Assembly: GCF_009932555.1 (NCBI RefSeq)
Contig: NZ_BLJO01000005.1
Location: 339,556-403,555 of the forward strand
Direction: 5' to 3'
Source of the DNA: Steroidobacter agaridevorans
GTDB taxonomy: Bacteria > Pseudomonadota > Gammaproteobacteria > Steroidobacterales > Steroidobacteraceae
Length of the DNA stretch: 64,000 nt
Below the pieces are notes generated by a model. The model worked only from the letters and a program-made list of their open reading frames with translations, was not told where the DNA came from and made no database searches. Positions 1-8,825 of the stretch are shown one piece after another (position 1 is the first letter of the stretch; each line of letters starts with the position of its first letter). Position numbers and translations under genes: made by a program.

Positions 1-61
1 GCCGCACTCCACAGCTGACGAGCACCAGGCAGCTCAGCAATATTGCGATCGGGCGGATCAC
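1..61 (-). CDS. Lipoprotein start, partial (possible ABC solute-binding protein)
   Basis: The first 20 codons of a gene run off the left edge. A GTG start at 61-59 overlaps the TGA stop of the upstream permease as GTGA. The visible peptide is a short positive N-terminus, a hydrophobic stretch and a lipobox LVSC with Cys17, so it should be a Sec-exported lipoprotein. It is the last visible gene of a sugar ABC operon that otherwise lacks a binding protein, so an extracellular solute-binding lipoprotein is the natural guess. That function is inference from position only; no mature domain is visible. Confidence 0.6.
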   Translation of the reverse strand, partial: MIRPIAILLSCLVLVSCGVR

Positions 62-906
62 GTCGCCGCTCCGGAAACCGCGCGCACGATGTACTTTTGG
101 AAGAACATGTAAACGATGAGGACGGGTAAGGACGCGAACACCGCCTGCGCCATCAGGTAGCCGAGACCGGCGGACTCGGCGAAATTCTGCTGGGTGGAGG
201 CGATGCCCACGGTGAGCGTGTACATCTGCTGATTGGTGCCCGACACCATCGGCCACCAGTAATCGTTCCATGCGTGCAGGAACGTGAAGATGCCGAGCGT
301 CGCTTGCGCCGGCAGCGTCATCGGCAATAGCACGCGCCAGAAGATCTTGAAGCGCGACGCGTTGTCGAGCATGGCCGCCTCGTCGATCTCGGTGGGAATC
401 GCCTTGAAGTACTGAGTCATCAGAAACACGCCGAACGGCGCCGACATGCCCGGCAGCATCAGGCCCGCATAGGTGTTGTGCAGATCCAGATCGCTGAACA
501 GCTGATGCCGCACCAGGATCACGGCCTGTTCGGGAATCGCCAGCCCGAACAGCACCAGCACGAAAATCACATTCCGTCCGGGAAACTCGAGACGGGCGAA
601 GCCATAGCCCGCCAACGACGACAGCACGAGCACGCCCAGGCTCATGCCGGTCGAGACGATGATGCTGTTGAGCAGCCACCGGAACACGCCGGAGCCGATC
701 AGGATGTCGTAGTAGTTGATGAGCGTCCACGGCGCTTTCAGCACCGACTGGGTATCCACCAGCAACTCTTGATTGGTCTTCAGCGACAGGCCGACCGCCC
801 ACAACATGGGAATCACCATGACGATGGCCAACGCAATCGTCGCCGCCAGGATCAGTCGATCGCCGAACGCGCGCCCCACGGCGCCCGATGCGAGCTGCGT
901 CCTCAT
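58..906 (-). CDS. Carbohydrate ABC transporter permease (MalG type)
   Basis: A 282-residue inner-membrane permease of the MalG/CUT1 class. It has an N-terminal membrane segment at about residues 15-35, several further helices, and the EAA loop (EIDEAAMLDNASRFKIFWRV) that docks on the ATPase. It ends in the typical QKYIVRAVSGA tail. The start is the ATG at 906-904, overlapping the previous permease stop by one base (TGATG). Reading the frame further upstream gives only non-membrane, Arg-rich sequence. With its neighbours it should import arabinose or arabino-oligosaccharides; substrate is inferred from the flanking GH43 gene. Confidence 0.93.
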   Translation of the reverse strand: MRTQLASGAVGRAFGDRLILAATIALAIVMVIPMLWAVGLSLKTNQELLVDTQSVLKAPWTLINYYDILIGSGVFRWLLNSIIVSTGMSLGVLVLSSLAGYGFARLEFPGRNVIFVLVLFGLAIPEQAVILVRHQLFSDLDLHNTYAGLMLPGMSAPFGVFLMTQYFKAIPTEIDEAAMLDNASRFKIFWRVLLPMTLPAQATLGIFTFLHAWNDYWWPMVSGTNQQMYTLTVGIASTQQNFAESAGLGYLMAQAVFASLPVLIVYMFFQKYIVRAVSGAAT

Positions 907-1835
907 CAGAATGCCTCCTTGCGGCGCGCGACCAAATACTGCGCGAACGCGGCGATCGCGATGAAGCCGAACAGGATCTGACCGGCCGCCACGGCGTAGC
1001 CGACGTCCCAACGAGTGAAGCCCACCTCGAAAAGGAACAGCACCATGGGCCGCGACGCGTTGTTCGGTCCGCCCTGGGTCATCAAGTACGCCTGACCGAA
1101 CAGCTGGAATTGCAGCACTACTTCGATGATCAGCACGAGCGCGAACGTGCGTCGGATCGATGGCAGCGTGACGTGCCACAGCGTCTTCCAACGACCGGCG
1201 TTGTCGAGCGCCGCGGCTTCGTACAACTCGCGAGGCACCTGCTGTAACGCTGCGAGGAACAGCATCATCGGCAATCCGATGCACCACCAGATCGTGGTGA
1301 TCGCAATGGCCGGCAAGGCCAGCTCGGCGCTGCTCAGGAAAGCGATCGGCGGACGGCCGAAGGCTTCCAGCAGATTCGCGAGAAAGCCGCCCTCGGGCGC
1401 GAACACCACCTTCCACAGCAGCGTCACGATAGTCACGGACAGCACTGAGGAAGAAAAGAAGACGCCGCGCAACACGGCGGCCGTGCGCGTCTGGCGGTTT
1501 AACGCGAGCGCCAGGCCGAGGCCGATGATCGCCAACGCCGGCACCGTGAGCACAATGAAATAGAACGTGTTGCCGACGGCGCCGAGGAACACTTGGTCGT
1601 TAGATAGCCGTTCGAAATTCTCAAAGCCGACGAAGCGTCGGCCGCCGAAGAGATCGGCTTTGTGCAAGCTCAACCAGAAGCCGGCGAAGAGCGGGTAAAC
1701 GAGTAACGCCGCGTACAAGAACAGAAACGGAGCCACATAGAGCATGTGACTCCAACGACTCTGCTGAGCACCGGCGCGCGCGGGTTGAACGCGCGTCCGG
1801 CCCAGATCGCTCAGCTGTCCAGCCGCGGTGCTCAC
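906..1835 (-). CDS. Carbohydrate ABC transporter permease (MalF type)
   Basis: A 309-residue inner-membrane permease, the MalF-like partner of the next gene. A first helix (about residues 30-50, MLYVAPFLFLYAALLVYPLF) is followed by a periplasmic segment, then helices and the EAA loop (ELYEAAALDNAGRWKTLWHV). The GTG start at 1835-1833 overlaps the ATPase stop as GTGA, so the two are probably translationally coupled. Length and topology fit CUT1 sugar importers. The specific substrate cannot be read from the protein. Confidence 0.93.
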   Translation of the reverse strand: MSTAAGQLSDLGRTRVQPARAGAQQSRWSHMLYVAPFLFLYAALLVYPLFAGFWLSLHKADLFGGRRFVGFENFERLSNDQVFLGAVGNTFYFIVLTVPALAIIGLGLALALNRQTRTAAVLRGVFFSSSVLSVTIVTLLWKVVFAPEGGFLANLLEAFGRPPIAFLSSAELALPAIAITTIWWCIGLPMMLFLAALQQVPRELYEAAALDNAGRWKTLWHVTLPSIRRTFALVLIIEVVLQFQLFGQAYLMTQGGPNNASRPMVLFLFEVGFTRWDVGYAVAAGQILFGFIAIAAFAQYLVARRKEAF

Positions 1836-2938
1836 GTCGCGCTCCCGTCCAGCACAGCGTGGTGGCCGCGGTCCTGATCATCGAATAGATGCGCCTCGCT
1901 GCCGTCGAACTTCACGCCGACCTGATCGTTGATGGCTACGCGGCTGTTGCCGGCGTCTTCGGCCACGATGGTCGCCCCATCGGCCAGCTTTACGTACACA
2001 AGCGTGCGATCGCCCAATCGCTCGACGAACTGAGCCACGCCCACTGTCTCGCCCTGCCCGGCCGGACAAATGTCCAGCGACTCCGCTCGAATACCCAGCT
2101 TGAACGACTGGGACGCGGGCAGCGACGCCTTGTCGATGCGCGTCGCGACGATCGCACCGTCCGGCAATCGCGCCGATACAAATCCATTCGGCCCATCGCT
2201 CAACTCGACCGGCGAGAAATTCATGGCCGGCGTGCCGACGAAACTCGCGACAAACGTGGTCGCGGGTCGCGAATAGATCTCCATCGGCGTGCCGATCTGC
2301 TCGATCTTGCGGTTGTTCATCACGACGATGCGATGCGCGAGCGTCATCGCCTCGATCTGATCGTGCGTGACAAAAATCATCGCCGCGTCGACGCGCTGGT
2401 GAAGTTGTGCGATCTCCAGGCGAGTGCGCACGCGAAGCGCGGCGTCGAGGTTGGAAAGCGGCTCATCGAACAGGAACAGATGCGGCTCTTTGACGATGGC
2501 GCGGCCGATCGCCACTCGCTGACGCTGACCACCGGAAATCTGCCCGGGCTTGCGATCCAGCAAATGCGTGATCTCCAGCATCTTCGCTGCCGCATCGACG
2601 CGCTTCTCGATCTCCGCATCGGGCAATCGAACGTTGCGCAAGCCGAACGACATGTTCTCGCGCACCGACATGTGCGGATAAAGCGCGTAGTGCTGAAACA
2701 CCATGGCGACGCGTCGCTCGCCCGGCGCCAGCTGATCGACGCGGCGATCGCCGATCCAGATCTCGCCGGCGTCGACCGACTCCAGGCCAGCGATCATGCG
2801 TAACAACGTCGACTTGCCGCAGCCCGACGGGCCCAGGAACACCATGAACTCGTGCGGCCGGATGCTCAGCGACACATTGTCGATGACCGTGGCGGCCCCG
2901 AAGGTCTTGGTGACGTTCTTTAGCTCGATACCAGGCAT
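1832..2938 (-). CDS. ABC transporter ATP-binding protein (MsmX/UgpC type)
   Basis: A 368-residue cytoplasmic ATPase for the sugar importer. It shows Walker A (GPSGCGKST), the ABC signature (ISGGQRQRVAIGRA), Walker B (LFLFDEPLSNLDA) and the H-loop (VTHDQ), followed by a C-terminal TOBE-type region from about residue 240, as in MalK/UgpC/MsmX. The start is the ATG at 2938-2936, giving MPGIELKNVTK. In-frame sequence upstream of it belongs to the intergenic space. It lies 35 bases downstream of the GH43 gene and overlaps the MalF-type permease. Confidence 0.95.
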   Translation of the reverse strand: MPGIELKNVTKTFGAATVIDNVSLSIRPHEFMVFLGPSGCGKSTLLRMIAGLESVDAGEIWIGDRRVDQLAPGERRVAMVFQHYALYPHMSVRENMSFGLRNVRLPDAEIEKRVDAAAKMLEITHLLDRKPGQISGGQRQRVAIGRAIVKEPHLFLFDEPLSNLDAALRVRTRLEIAQLHQRVDAAMIFVTHDQIEAMTLAHRIVVMNNRKIEQIGTPMEIYSRPATTFVASFVGTPAMNFSPVELSDGPNGFVSARLPDGAIVATRIDKASLPASQSFKLGIRAESLDICPAGQGETVGVAQFVERLGDRTLVYVKLADGATIVAEDAGNSRVAINDQVGVKFDGSEAHLFDDQDRGHHAVLDGSAT

Positions 2939-2973
2939 GAGAAATCGCCGATGAAAAGTGAGATGGGGCGGAG

Positions 2974-4020
2974 CTAGGACTGCACGACCGGCCAGCCGTC
3001 GGCAGTCCATTCAATCGGCGAGATCCGCAGCGTCGCCCGGCCGTCGAGTTCCGCGTCGTACGCGTGGTACACGAGATAGTCGCGATCGCCATCGCGCAGG
3101 ATCGCTTGATGCCCGGGGCCCCGAAACCGCCGGTTGCCTCGAATCACGACGGTGCCGTAGCCATCCATTTGCGACTTACCGTCACGGCCCACGTAAGGGC
3201 CAGTCACCTCGCGCGAGCGCCCGACGACGACGTAGTACGAACTGCTCGCTCCTCGGCAGCAGTAATCGAACGACGTGAACAAATAGTAGTAGCCGTTGCG
3301 CTCGACAAGGAACGGCGCTTCGATCGCGGCCGGCGCGTTTTCCGGCGCGGGCCGCCGGGCCAAGGAATATTTGCGCGAGTCATTCGAGATCGGCTTGCCG
3401 GTCGCGGGATCGAGCGGGAACAGCTTAATGCCGCTCCAGAAACTGCCGAGGCAGAGCCAGTGCTTGCCCTCGCGATCGATCAGATGGTTCGAGTCGATGG
3501 CATTGAAGTCGTCCTCGAGCTCGGACTTCACGACCAGCCCGCGATCTTCCCATTTGAAATCCTTGGACGCCCGATCCAATGTCTTGTTGGTCACCAGGCC
3601 AATGACGGAATGATTCGAGCCGAATCGCGAACACGAGTAGTAAAGGTGATAGAGCCCGTTGAAGTACGCGATATCGGGCGCCCACATGCCGCGCGTGCCG
3701 GGCACCGCGTCCTGCGCCCATTTGGGAATCTCATCGAACACACGGCCGTTGAGCTTCCAATTCACCAGATCCTTGGACGTGCGCCAGGGCAGCAGGCCGG
3801 TCGGATCATGGGCCTGACCGGTGCAGAATAGATGATAGGTATCGCCCTGCTTGACGATGCAGGGGTCATGCACGGGCGAGAGATCGCCGGCGAGGCGGTC
3901 GTTGAGACTTTGCTCGGGGGTAGCGGCGCTGGCCCAGACGCCGGTGGACAATCCCAGCGTCGAGCCCATGAACAGCGAGGCGCGTAGCAGGTCGCGCCTG
4001 TGGACGCTCACGTTCCGCAC
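2974..4020 (-). CDS. GH43 arabinan endo-1,5-alpha-L-arabinosidase, Tat/Sec exported
   Basis: A 348-residue exported glycoside hydrolase family 43 protein, probably cleaving arabinan in the periplasm. An N-terminal RRDLLRASLF segment followed by a hydrophobic run suggests Tat export. Family motifs in order are VHDPCI (general base Asp near residue 52), MWAPDI, EAPFLV (acid Glu) and PGHQ. The open frame continues upstream only to a TTG at 4086, so I chose the GTG at 4020, which has GAGG five bases before it. It is the first gene of the transport operon, and a palindromic operator candidate lies at 4073-4101. Confidence 0.88.
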   Translation of the reverse strand: MRNVSVHRRDLLRASLFMGSTLGLSTGVWASAATPEQSLNDRLAGDLSPVHDPCIVKQGDTYHLFCTGQAHDPTGLLPWRTSKDLVNWKLNGRVFDEIPKWAQDAVPGTRGMWAPDIAYFNGLYHLYYSCSRFGSNHSVIGLVTNKTLDRASKDFKWEDRGLVVKSELEDDFNAIDSNHLIDREGKHWLCLGSFWSGIKLFPLDPATGKPISNDSRKYSLARRPAPENAPAAIEAPFLVERNGYYYLFTSFDYCCRGASSSYYVVVGRSREVTGPYVGRDGKSQMDGYGTVVIRGNRRFRGPGHQAILRDGDRDYLVYHAYDAELDGRATLRISPIEWTADGWPVVQS

Positions 4021-4072
4021 GTGAGCCTCGACTCGCCGTCGCGGCTTTGCATGGGTCCCCCGGTCATTCACG

Positions 4073-4101
4073 ATTGTTCTGAGCAATATAACTCAGACAA
4101 T
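4073..4101. promoter_or_regulatory. Palindromic operator candidate between GH43 and gntR genes
   Basis: An imperfect inverted repeat: ATTGT-T-CTGAG, an 8-base AT-rich spacer, then CTCAG-ACAAT. The minus strand reads TTGTCTGAGT at 4100-4091, identical to the sites at 5278 and 15015. It lies between the divergent GH43 operon and the GntR gene and could control either or both. Binding by the adjacent GntR protein is inferred from sequence sharing and location. Confidence 0.65.
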
Positions 4102-4303
4102 TCATGGTAACGGCTTTCGATTTGTCAGGCAAACCGTGCCGCGGCATTTTGCAGATTGGCCGGGCGCCGACGCAATCGGCGCGGGCGATCCGGTGCAAAT
4201 CGTTGCGGATCCTGCGAAATCCGCGCGCGGCGTGCGTAAACTACTGTCGTATGACGCTGCGCGCCGGGCCAAATACCCGCAGGCGTCGCGAGGGAAATCA
4301 TCG

Positions 4304-5080
4304 ATGTCGAGCAAAAAATCATCCGCGGCGAGGGCCAATGCACGGGCCCGACGCAAATCGTTGCGGCTGCATGGAACCATCGCGCGTGACCTCGGGGTGT
4401 TGATCGTGTCGGGCCGCTACAAGCCCGGCGACATCCTCAATGGCGAGATCGATGCGAGCGATCGGCTGCAGGTCTCGCGCACCGCCTATCGCGAGGCAGT
4501 CCGTATCCTCGCGGCGAAAGGCCTGGTGGAATCGCGGCCGAAGGTGGGCACGCGCGTCAGTCCGCAAGCCCGCTGGCACATGCTCGATCCCGATGTTTTG
4601 TCGTGGATTTTCGAGTTCGAGCCGGACGACAACCTGCTCGCGAATCTGTTCGAGCTGCGCAAGATCGTCGAGCCCGAGGCCGCCGCCCTGGCTGCATTGC
4701 GCCGGACCAATGAAGAACTGGAAGCCATGGAGAAGGCGCTCCAAGGCATGGCCGCGCACACGCTGGCCAGCGAAGCCGGCCGGCTCGCCGACCAGGAATT
4801 CCACTCGGCGATGCTGCGCGCGAGCGGCAACGCCTTCATCGTGTCGTTGACCAGCGGCGTCGGCGCCGCGGTGTCGTGGACGACGATCTTCAAGCAGCGG
4901 CACAACCCTCTGCGCCGCGACCCGATCCCCGATCATCAAAAGGTGTACGAGGCCGTCAAAGCCTCCGACCCGAAAGCCGCCCACGCGGCGATGTTGAACC
5001 TGGTCGAGCTCGCGCAGCTCGATACGACCAACTCGCGCAAACCCAAGGTCGCCAAGACTGCGACTTCGGCGCGCAGCTGA
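4304..5080 (+). CDS. GntR-family (FadR/FCD) transcriptional regulator
   Basis: A 258-residue cytoplasmic repressor-type protein. The N-terminal winged helix-turn-helix spans about residues 25-90, including VSRTAYREAVRILAAKGLV and SRPKVGTRV. An all-helical FCD ligand domain follows, with the metal-binding-like residues D (LADQEFH) and H (IPDHQ). FCD members usually sense sugar acids or keto acids. The ATG at 4304 has a GAGGGA about ten bases upstream; a longer reading from 4136 adds low-complexity sequence that does not resemble the family. Flanked by arabinan and arabinose operons, it probably responds to an arabinonate-pathway intermediate. Confidence 0.9.
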   Translation: MSSKKSSAARANARARRKSLRLHGTIARDLGVLIVSGRYKPGDILNGEIDASDRLQVSRTAYREAVRILAAKGLVESRPKVGTRVSPQARWHMLDPDVLSWIFEFEPDDNLLANLFELRKIVEPEAAALAALRRTNEELEAMEKALQGMAAHTLASEAGRLADQEFHSAMLRASGNAFIVSLTSGVGAAVSWTTIFKQRHNPLRRDPIPDHQKVYEAVKASDPKAAHAAMLNLVELAQLDTTNSRKPKVAKTATSARS

Positions 5081-5252
5081 CGTAACCCGCCCCCGAAACT
5101 CCCGCTGGTCGGCCCGAATTGAGGCTGGCCAGCGATGGATTTTGCGTCCGAGTCCCCCACCTTTCGTTGCACGGTCTTGTTGACGGCGGCCTCGGATGTC
5201 TTAATGCCGCAGGCGTTGTTAACGCTACCTTGCGCCCAGCGAGCCCTGGCAA

Positions 5253-5287
5253 TTGCCCGCCACGGCATACTGGGATATTGTCTGAGT
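5253..5287 (+). promoter_or_regulatory. Promoter with overlapping GntR operator for the KGSADH operon
   Basis: A -35-like TTGCCC (5253-5258) is followed after 17 bases by a -10-like TATTGT (5276-5281). The 10-mer TTGTCTGAGT at 5278-5287 overlaps the -10 and the start region, a position expected for a repressor site. The leader then runs about 35 bases to the ATG at 5322 with a GGAGA Shine-Dalgarno. The remaining 5081-5252 stretch shows no gene. Confidence 0.6.
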
Positions 5288-5321
5288 AAATCAACGGTAC
5301 AAGTTTAGGCGGAGATCTCCC

Positions 5322-6890
5322 ATGCCCCTGACCGGTCAGCTATTCATCGGTCGCGAACGCGTCGCGACCTCGCAAACCTTTCGCGCAGCGAACCCCACTA
5401 CCGCCTCATTGATCGACCCGCCCTTCAGCTCGGCCGGCGCCGCCGAAGTAGAGCGCGCCTGCCAGCTGGCCAGCGAAGCGTTCGATCAATACCGCGCCCT
5501 GGATAACGAAACGCGCGCGAAATTCCTGGAAACCATCGGCGATCGCATCATGGCGCTGGGCGACGAGCTGCTCGAGCGCGCCAATGCCGAGTCCGGTCTG
5601 CCGCTCGCGCGTCTGACGGGTGAGCGCGGCCGTACCGTCGGTCAGCTGCGTCTGTTCGCGGACGAGTTGCGCAAAGGCGGCTGGCAGGGCGTTCGCATCG
5701 ATCCGGCAATGCCCGATCGCAAGCCGTTGCCGCGCGCCGACCTGCGTCAGCGCAAAGTGCCGCTCGGCCCTGTCGTTGTATTCGGCGCCAGCAATTTCCC
5801 GCTCGCGTTCTCAGTCGCCGGCGGCGACACCGCCTCCGCGCTCGCGGCTGGCTGCCCCGTCATCGTCAAAGGTCACTCGGCGCATCCGGGCACGAGCGAA
5901 CTGGTCGCGCAGGCCATCAGTGAAGCGGTCGCTCAGTGCGGTCTGCATCCGGGCGTGTTCTCGCTGTTGAACGGCGATAAGCGCGACCTGGGCGCAGGCT
6001 TGGTCGCCGATCCGCGCATCAAGGCCGTTGGCTTCACGGGCTCGCGTGGTGGCGGCGTCGCGTTGATGAAGATCGCCGCGGCTCGCAAAGAGCCGATTCC
6101 TGTTTACGCCGAGATGAGCAGCGTGAATCCGGTGCTGTTGCTGCCCGGTGCACTTGCCGCTCGCGCCGAAGCGCTCGGCAAGGAATTCGTCGGATCGCTC
6201 ACCATGGGCTCGGGTCAGTTCTGCACGAACCCCGGTTTGGTGTTCGCGCTCGAAGGTCCGCACGTGGATACGTTCATTCAATCGGCTGCCGCAGCGCTCG
6301 GCGGCGCGGCCCCTCAGGTCATGTTGACCGCTGGCATCTACGATGCGTTCCAAAAAGGCGTGGATCGTCTCGCGACTAACAAGTCCGTGAAGACGATTGC
6401 TCGCGGCGCCGATACTCAAGGTGCGAACTGCGGCCGCGGCGCTTTGTTCTCCGTGCCTGCCGGCGCACTGACACACGAAATCGCCGAAGAAGTGTTCGGT
6501 GCTTCTTCCGTCATTGTCCGCTGCGCCAACGAAGCGGAGCTGGTCGATGCACTGGAAAAGCTGGAAGGCCAGCTCACCGCCACACTGCACGTCACCGAGC
6601 AGGATTATCCGATTGCGCAGAAGCTGCTTCCCACGCTGGAACGCAAGGTGGGCCGCATTCTCGCGAACGGCTGGCCGACCGGTGTCGAGGTCTCGCACGC
6701 CATGGTTCATGGCGGTCCGTACCCGGCGACGTCCGACAGCCGCACCACCTCGGTGGGCACGCTCGCGATCGAACGTTTCCTGCGCCCCGTCTGCTATCAG
6801 GACCTTCCGGATGCACTGTTGCCGCCGGCCCTGAAGCGTGACGCTCAATCTGCCACGCCGCATCGCTTCGACGGCGTCTACCGGAGCTAA
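5322..6890 (+). CDS. Alpha-ketoglutaric semialdehyde (2,5-dioxovalerate) dehydrogenase
   Basis: A 522-residue cytoplasmic NAD(P)-dependent aldehyde dehydrogenase. The oxyanion Asn is in FGASNFP (N158), the general base Glu in YAEMSSVNP (E264) and the catalytic Cys in GSGQFCTN (C301). The GFTGSRGGG cofactor loop is present. N-terminal [10 protein letters not shown] and overall length match the ketoglutarate semialdehyde subgroup rather than betaine or fatty aldehyde enzymes. It would perform the last step of non-phosphorylative arabinose degradation, forming alpha-ketoglutarate. It is first in a four-gene operon, one base ahead of the FAH gene. Confidence 0.9.
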   Translation: MPLTGQLFIGRERVATSQTFRAANPTTASLIDPPFSSAGAAEVERACQLASEAFDQYRALDNETRAKFLETIGDRIMALGDELLERANAESGLPLARLTGERGRTVGQLRLFADELRKGGWQGVRIDPAMPDRKPLPRADLRQRKVPLGPVVVFGASNFPLAFSVAGGDTASALAAGCPVIVKGHSAHPGTSELVAQAISEAVAQCGLHPGVFSLLNGDKRDLGAGLVADPRIKAVGFTGSRGGGVALMKIAAARKEPIPVYAEMSSVNPVLLLPGALAARAEALGKEFVGSLTMGSGQFCTNPGLVFALEGPHVDTFIQSAAAALGGAAPQVMLTAGIYDAFQKGVDRLATNKSVKTIARGADTQGANCGRGALFSVPAGALTHEIAEEVFGASSVIVRCANEAELVDALEKLEGQLTATLHVTEQDYPIAQKLLPTLERKVGRILANGWPTGVEVSHAMVHGGPYPATSDSRTTSVGTLAIERFLRPVCYQDLPDALLPPALKRDAQSATPHRFDGVYRS

Positions 6891-6891
6891 T

Positions 6892-7884
6892 ATGAGTTTG
6901 CGTTTGATACAGGTGCGCGCTGCCGATGGGCAGCGCCTGGTGGCCGCCATCGACGACAACGGCGTCGCTCGTAAAGTGAAAGATTGCGTCAGCACTTATC
7001 AGCTGGCGCAAACCGCGCTGGACGGCGGGACGTCGCTGGAAAAGTGCGTGGCCACGCGGCTCTCCGACGAACGGCTCGATCTGGAGGAGTTGCAGAACTG
7101 GAATCGTCTGCTCGCTCCGATCGATCATCCGGACGTTGCGCACCTGTATCTCACCGGCACCGGCCTGACGCATCTCGGCTCGGCCGAAGGTCGCGACAAG
7201 ATGCACAAGGCCGCTGCCGGCGGCACGCTCACCGACTCGATGCGCATGTTCAACATGGGCCTGGAAGGCGGCAAACCTGCCGCCGGCCAGGTCGGCGTGC
7301 AGCCCGAGTGGTTCTACAAGGGCGACGGCTCTTGCGTGGTCGGCACAGGTGAGGCGTTGCCCTCACCTGACTTCGCGCTCGATGGCAGCGAGGAGCCGGA
7401 GATCGCCGGCATCTACATCATCGACGCCGCGGGCAATCCGCGTCGCATCGGTTTCTGTCTGGCCAACGAGTTCTCGGATCACATCACCGAGCGTGGCAAT
7501 TACTTGTGGCTGGCGCACTCCAAACTGCGCCATGCCGCGTTGGGCGCGGAGTTGCTCGTCGGCGAGTTGCCTGCCGACGTTCGCGGCATGAGCCGCGTGC
7601 TTCGCGATGGCAAGACGCTGTGGGAAAAGCCGTTCCTCACCGGCGAAGCCAACATGTCGCACACCATCGCGAACCTCGAGCATCATCATTTCAAGTATCG
7701 ACTGTTCCGTCGGCCTGGCGACATTCACGTGCATTTCTTCGGCACGGCGACGTTGTCGTTCTCCGAAGGCATTCAAACCAAGGAAGGCGATGTGTTCGAG
7801 ATCGAAGCGCCGCCGTTCCGCCTGCCGTTGCGCAATCCCCTGAAGCGCAGCGAAGCATCGACCGTGGCTGTGCAGGCGTTGTAA
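6892..7884 (+). CDS. AraD1/GguC-family FAH-fold protein, probable ketodeoxyarabinonate dehydratase
   Basis: A 330-residue cytoplasmic protein whose N-terminus (MSLRLIQVRAADGQRLVAA) and C-terminal half are characteristic of the GguC/AraD1 group of the fumarylacetoacetate hydrolase superfamily. Acidic metal-binding residues occur around GIYIIDAAG and LANEFSDH. The likely reaction is dehydration of L-2-keto-3-deoxyarabinonate to alpha-ketoglutaric semialdehyde. This is assigned because the pathway has every other step and no classical dihydrodipicolinate synthase-type dehydratase is present. The ATG at 6892 directly follows the previous stop, so the two genes are probably coupled. Family confident, exact reaction inferred. 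Confidence 0.82.
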   Translation: MSLRLIQVRAADGQRLVAAIDDNGVARKVKDCVSTYQLAQTALDGGTSLEKCVATRLSDERLDLEELQNWNRLLAPIDHPDVAHLYLTGTGLTHLGSAEGRDKMHKAAAGGTLTDSMRMFNMGLEGGKPAAGQVGVQPEWFYKGDGSCVVGTGEALPSPDFALDGSEEPEIAGIYIIDAAGNPRRIGFCLANEFSDHITERGNYLWLAHSKLRHAALGAELLVGELPADVRGMSRVLRDGKTLWEKPFLTGEANMSHTIANLEHHHFKYRLFRRPGDIHVHFFGTATLSFSEGIQTKEGDVFEIEAPPFRLPLRNPLKRSEASTVAVQAL

Positions 7885-7887
7885 GTC

Positions 7888-8814
7888 ATGAGCCCGATCA
7901 AACTCGCCATCGTCGGCTTGGGCAAGATCGCTCGCGATCAGCATCTGCCCTCGCTGGCCGCCAATCCGAACTATCAGCTGGTGGCCGTCGCCAGCCCGCA
8001 CAACAAGCTCGAAGGCACGCCGAGCTATCCCAACATCGAGACCATGCTGCGCGAGCAGCCGGAGATCGAAGCGGTTTCGCTGTGCTGCACGCCACAGGTT
8101 CGTTACGAAATCGCGAACTATGCGTTGGAGCAGAACAAACATGTGATGCTGGAGAAGCCGCCCGGCGCGACGCTGAACGAAGTCGCGGGCCTGATGGATC
8201 TCGCCCAACAACGCCGGCTCGCTTTGTTTGCTACCTGGCATTCGCGCGAAGCCGCGGCCGTCGAACCGGCGCGCGATTGGCTCGTCGGTCGCAACATTCG
8301 CAAAGTGCAGGTGACCTGGAAGGAAGACGTGCGCGTGTGGCACCCGGGCCAGGCATGGATCTGGAAAGCCGGCGGTCTGGGTGTGTTCGATCCTGGCATC
8401 AACGCGCTGTCCATCATCACTCGCATCCTGCCGCAGCCTCTGGTGCTCAAAGACGCCGAGCTGCACGTCCCCTCGAATTGTGAAACGCCCATTGCCGCCG
8501 AACTGACCTTGCAGGGTCCGGGCGGATTGCCGGTGCGCGCGGAATTCGATTTCCGCCAGACCGGCCCGCAGAGCTGGGACATCGACATCGAAACCGACGA
8601 CGGTCATCTGCTGCTCTCCAAAGGCGGCTCGGTGATGCACGTCGACGGCAAACAAACGGTGTCCGCGCCGGATCGCGAATACGCGAACCTGTATGCGCGT
8701 TTCGCCCCGCTGGTTCGCGAGCGTCGCATGGATGTCGATCTCGCCGCCTTCCGCCTGGTCGCCGATGCATTCATGTGCGGCCGGCGCTCCGTCGTCGATC
8801 CCTTCATCGAATAG
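7888..8814 (+). CDS. Gfo/Idh/MocA-family L-arabinose (D-galactose) 1-dehydrogenase
   Basis: A 308-residue cytoplasmic oxidoreductase with an N-terminal Rossmann fold ([15 protein letters not shown]) and the EKPPG signature (Lys90). Asp168 and Asn172 in FDPGINALS sit where bacterial L-arabinose/D-galactose 1-dehydrogenases carry catalytic residues. Length matches the Azospirillum-type arabinose dehydrogenase closely. It would oxidise L-arabinose to L-arabinono-lactone with NAD(P), the entry step of the pathway. It begins three bases after the AraD1 gene. Confidence 0.88.
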   Translation: MSPIKLAIVGLGKIARDQHLPSLAANPNYQLVAVASPHNKLEGTPSYPNIETMLREQPEIEAVSLCCTPQVRYEIANYALEQNKHVMLEKPPGATLNEVAGLMDLAQQRRLALFATWHSREAAAVEPARDWLVGRNIRKVQVTWKEDVRVWHPGQAWIWKAGGLGVFDPGINALSIITRILPQPLVLKDAELHVPSNCETPIAAELTLQGPGGLPVRAEFDFRQTGPQSWDIDIETDDGHLLLSKGGSVMHVDGKQTVSAPDREYANLYARFAPLVRERRMDVDLAAFRLVADAFMCGRRSVVDPFIE

Positions 8815-8825
8815 AGGACAACAAG

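Noticed and set aside
907-1416. Upstream extension of the MalG-type permease
   Set aside because: It reads through the MalF-type gene in another frame and gives Arg-rich non-membrane sequence; the ATG at 906 overlaps the previous stop as expected.
4021-4086. Upstream extension of the GH43 gene to a TTG at 4086
   Set aside because: The TTG lies inside the operator palindrome and has no ribosome site. The GTG at 4020 has GAGG and leaves a normal Tat-like signal.
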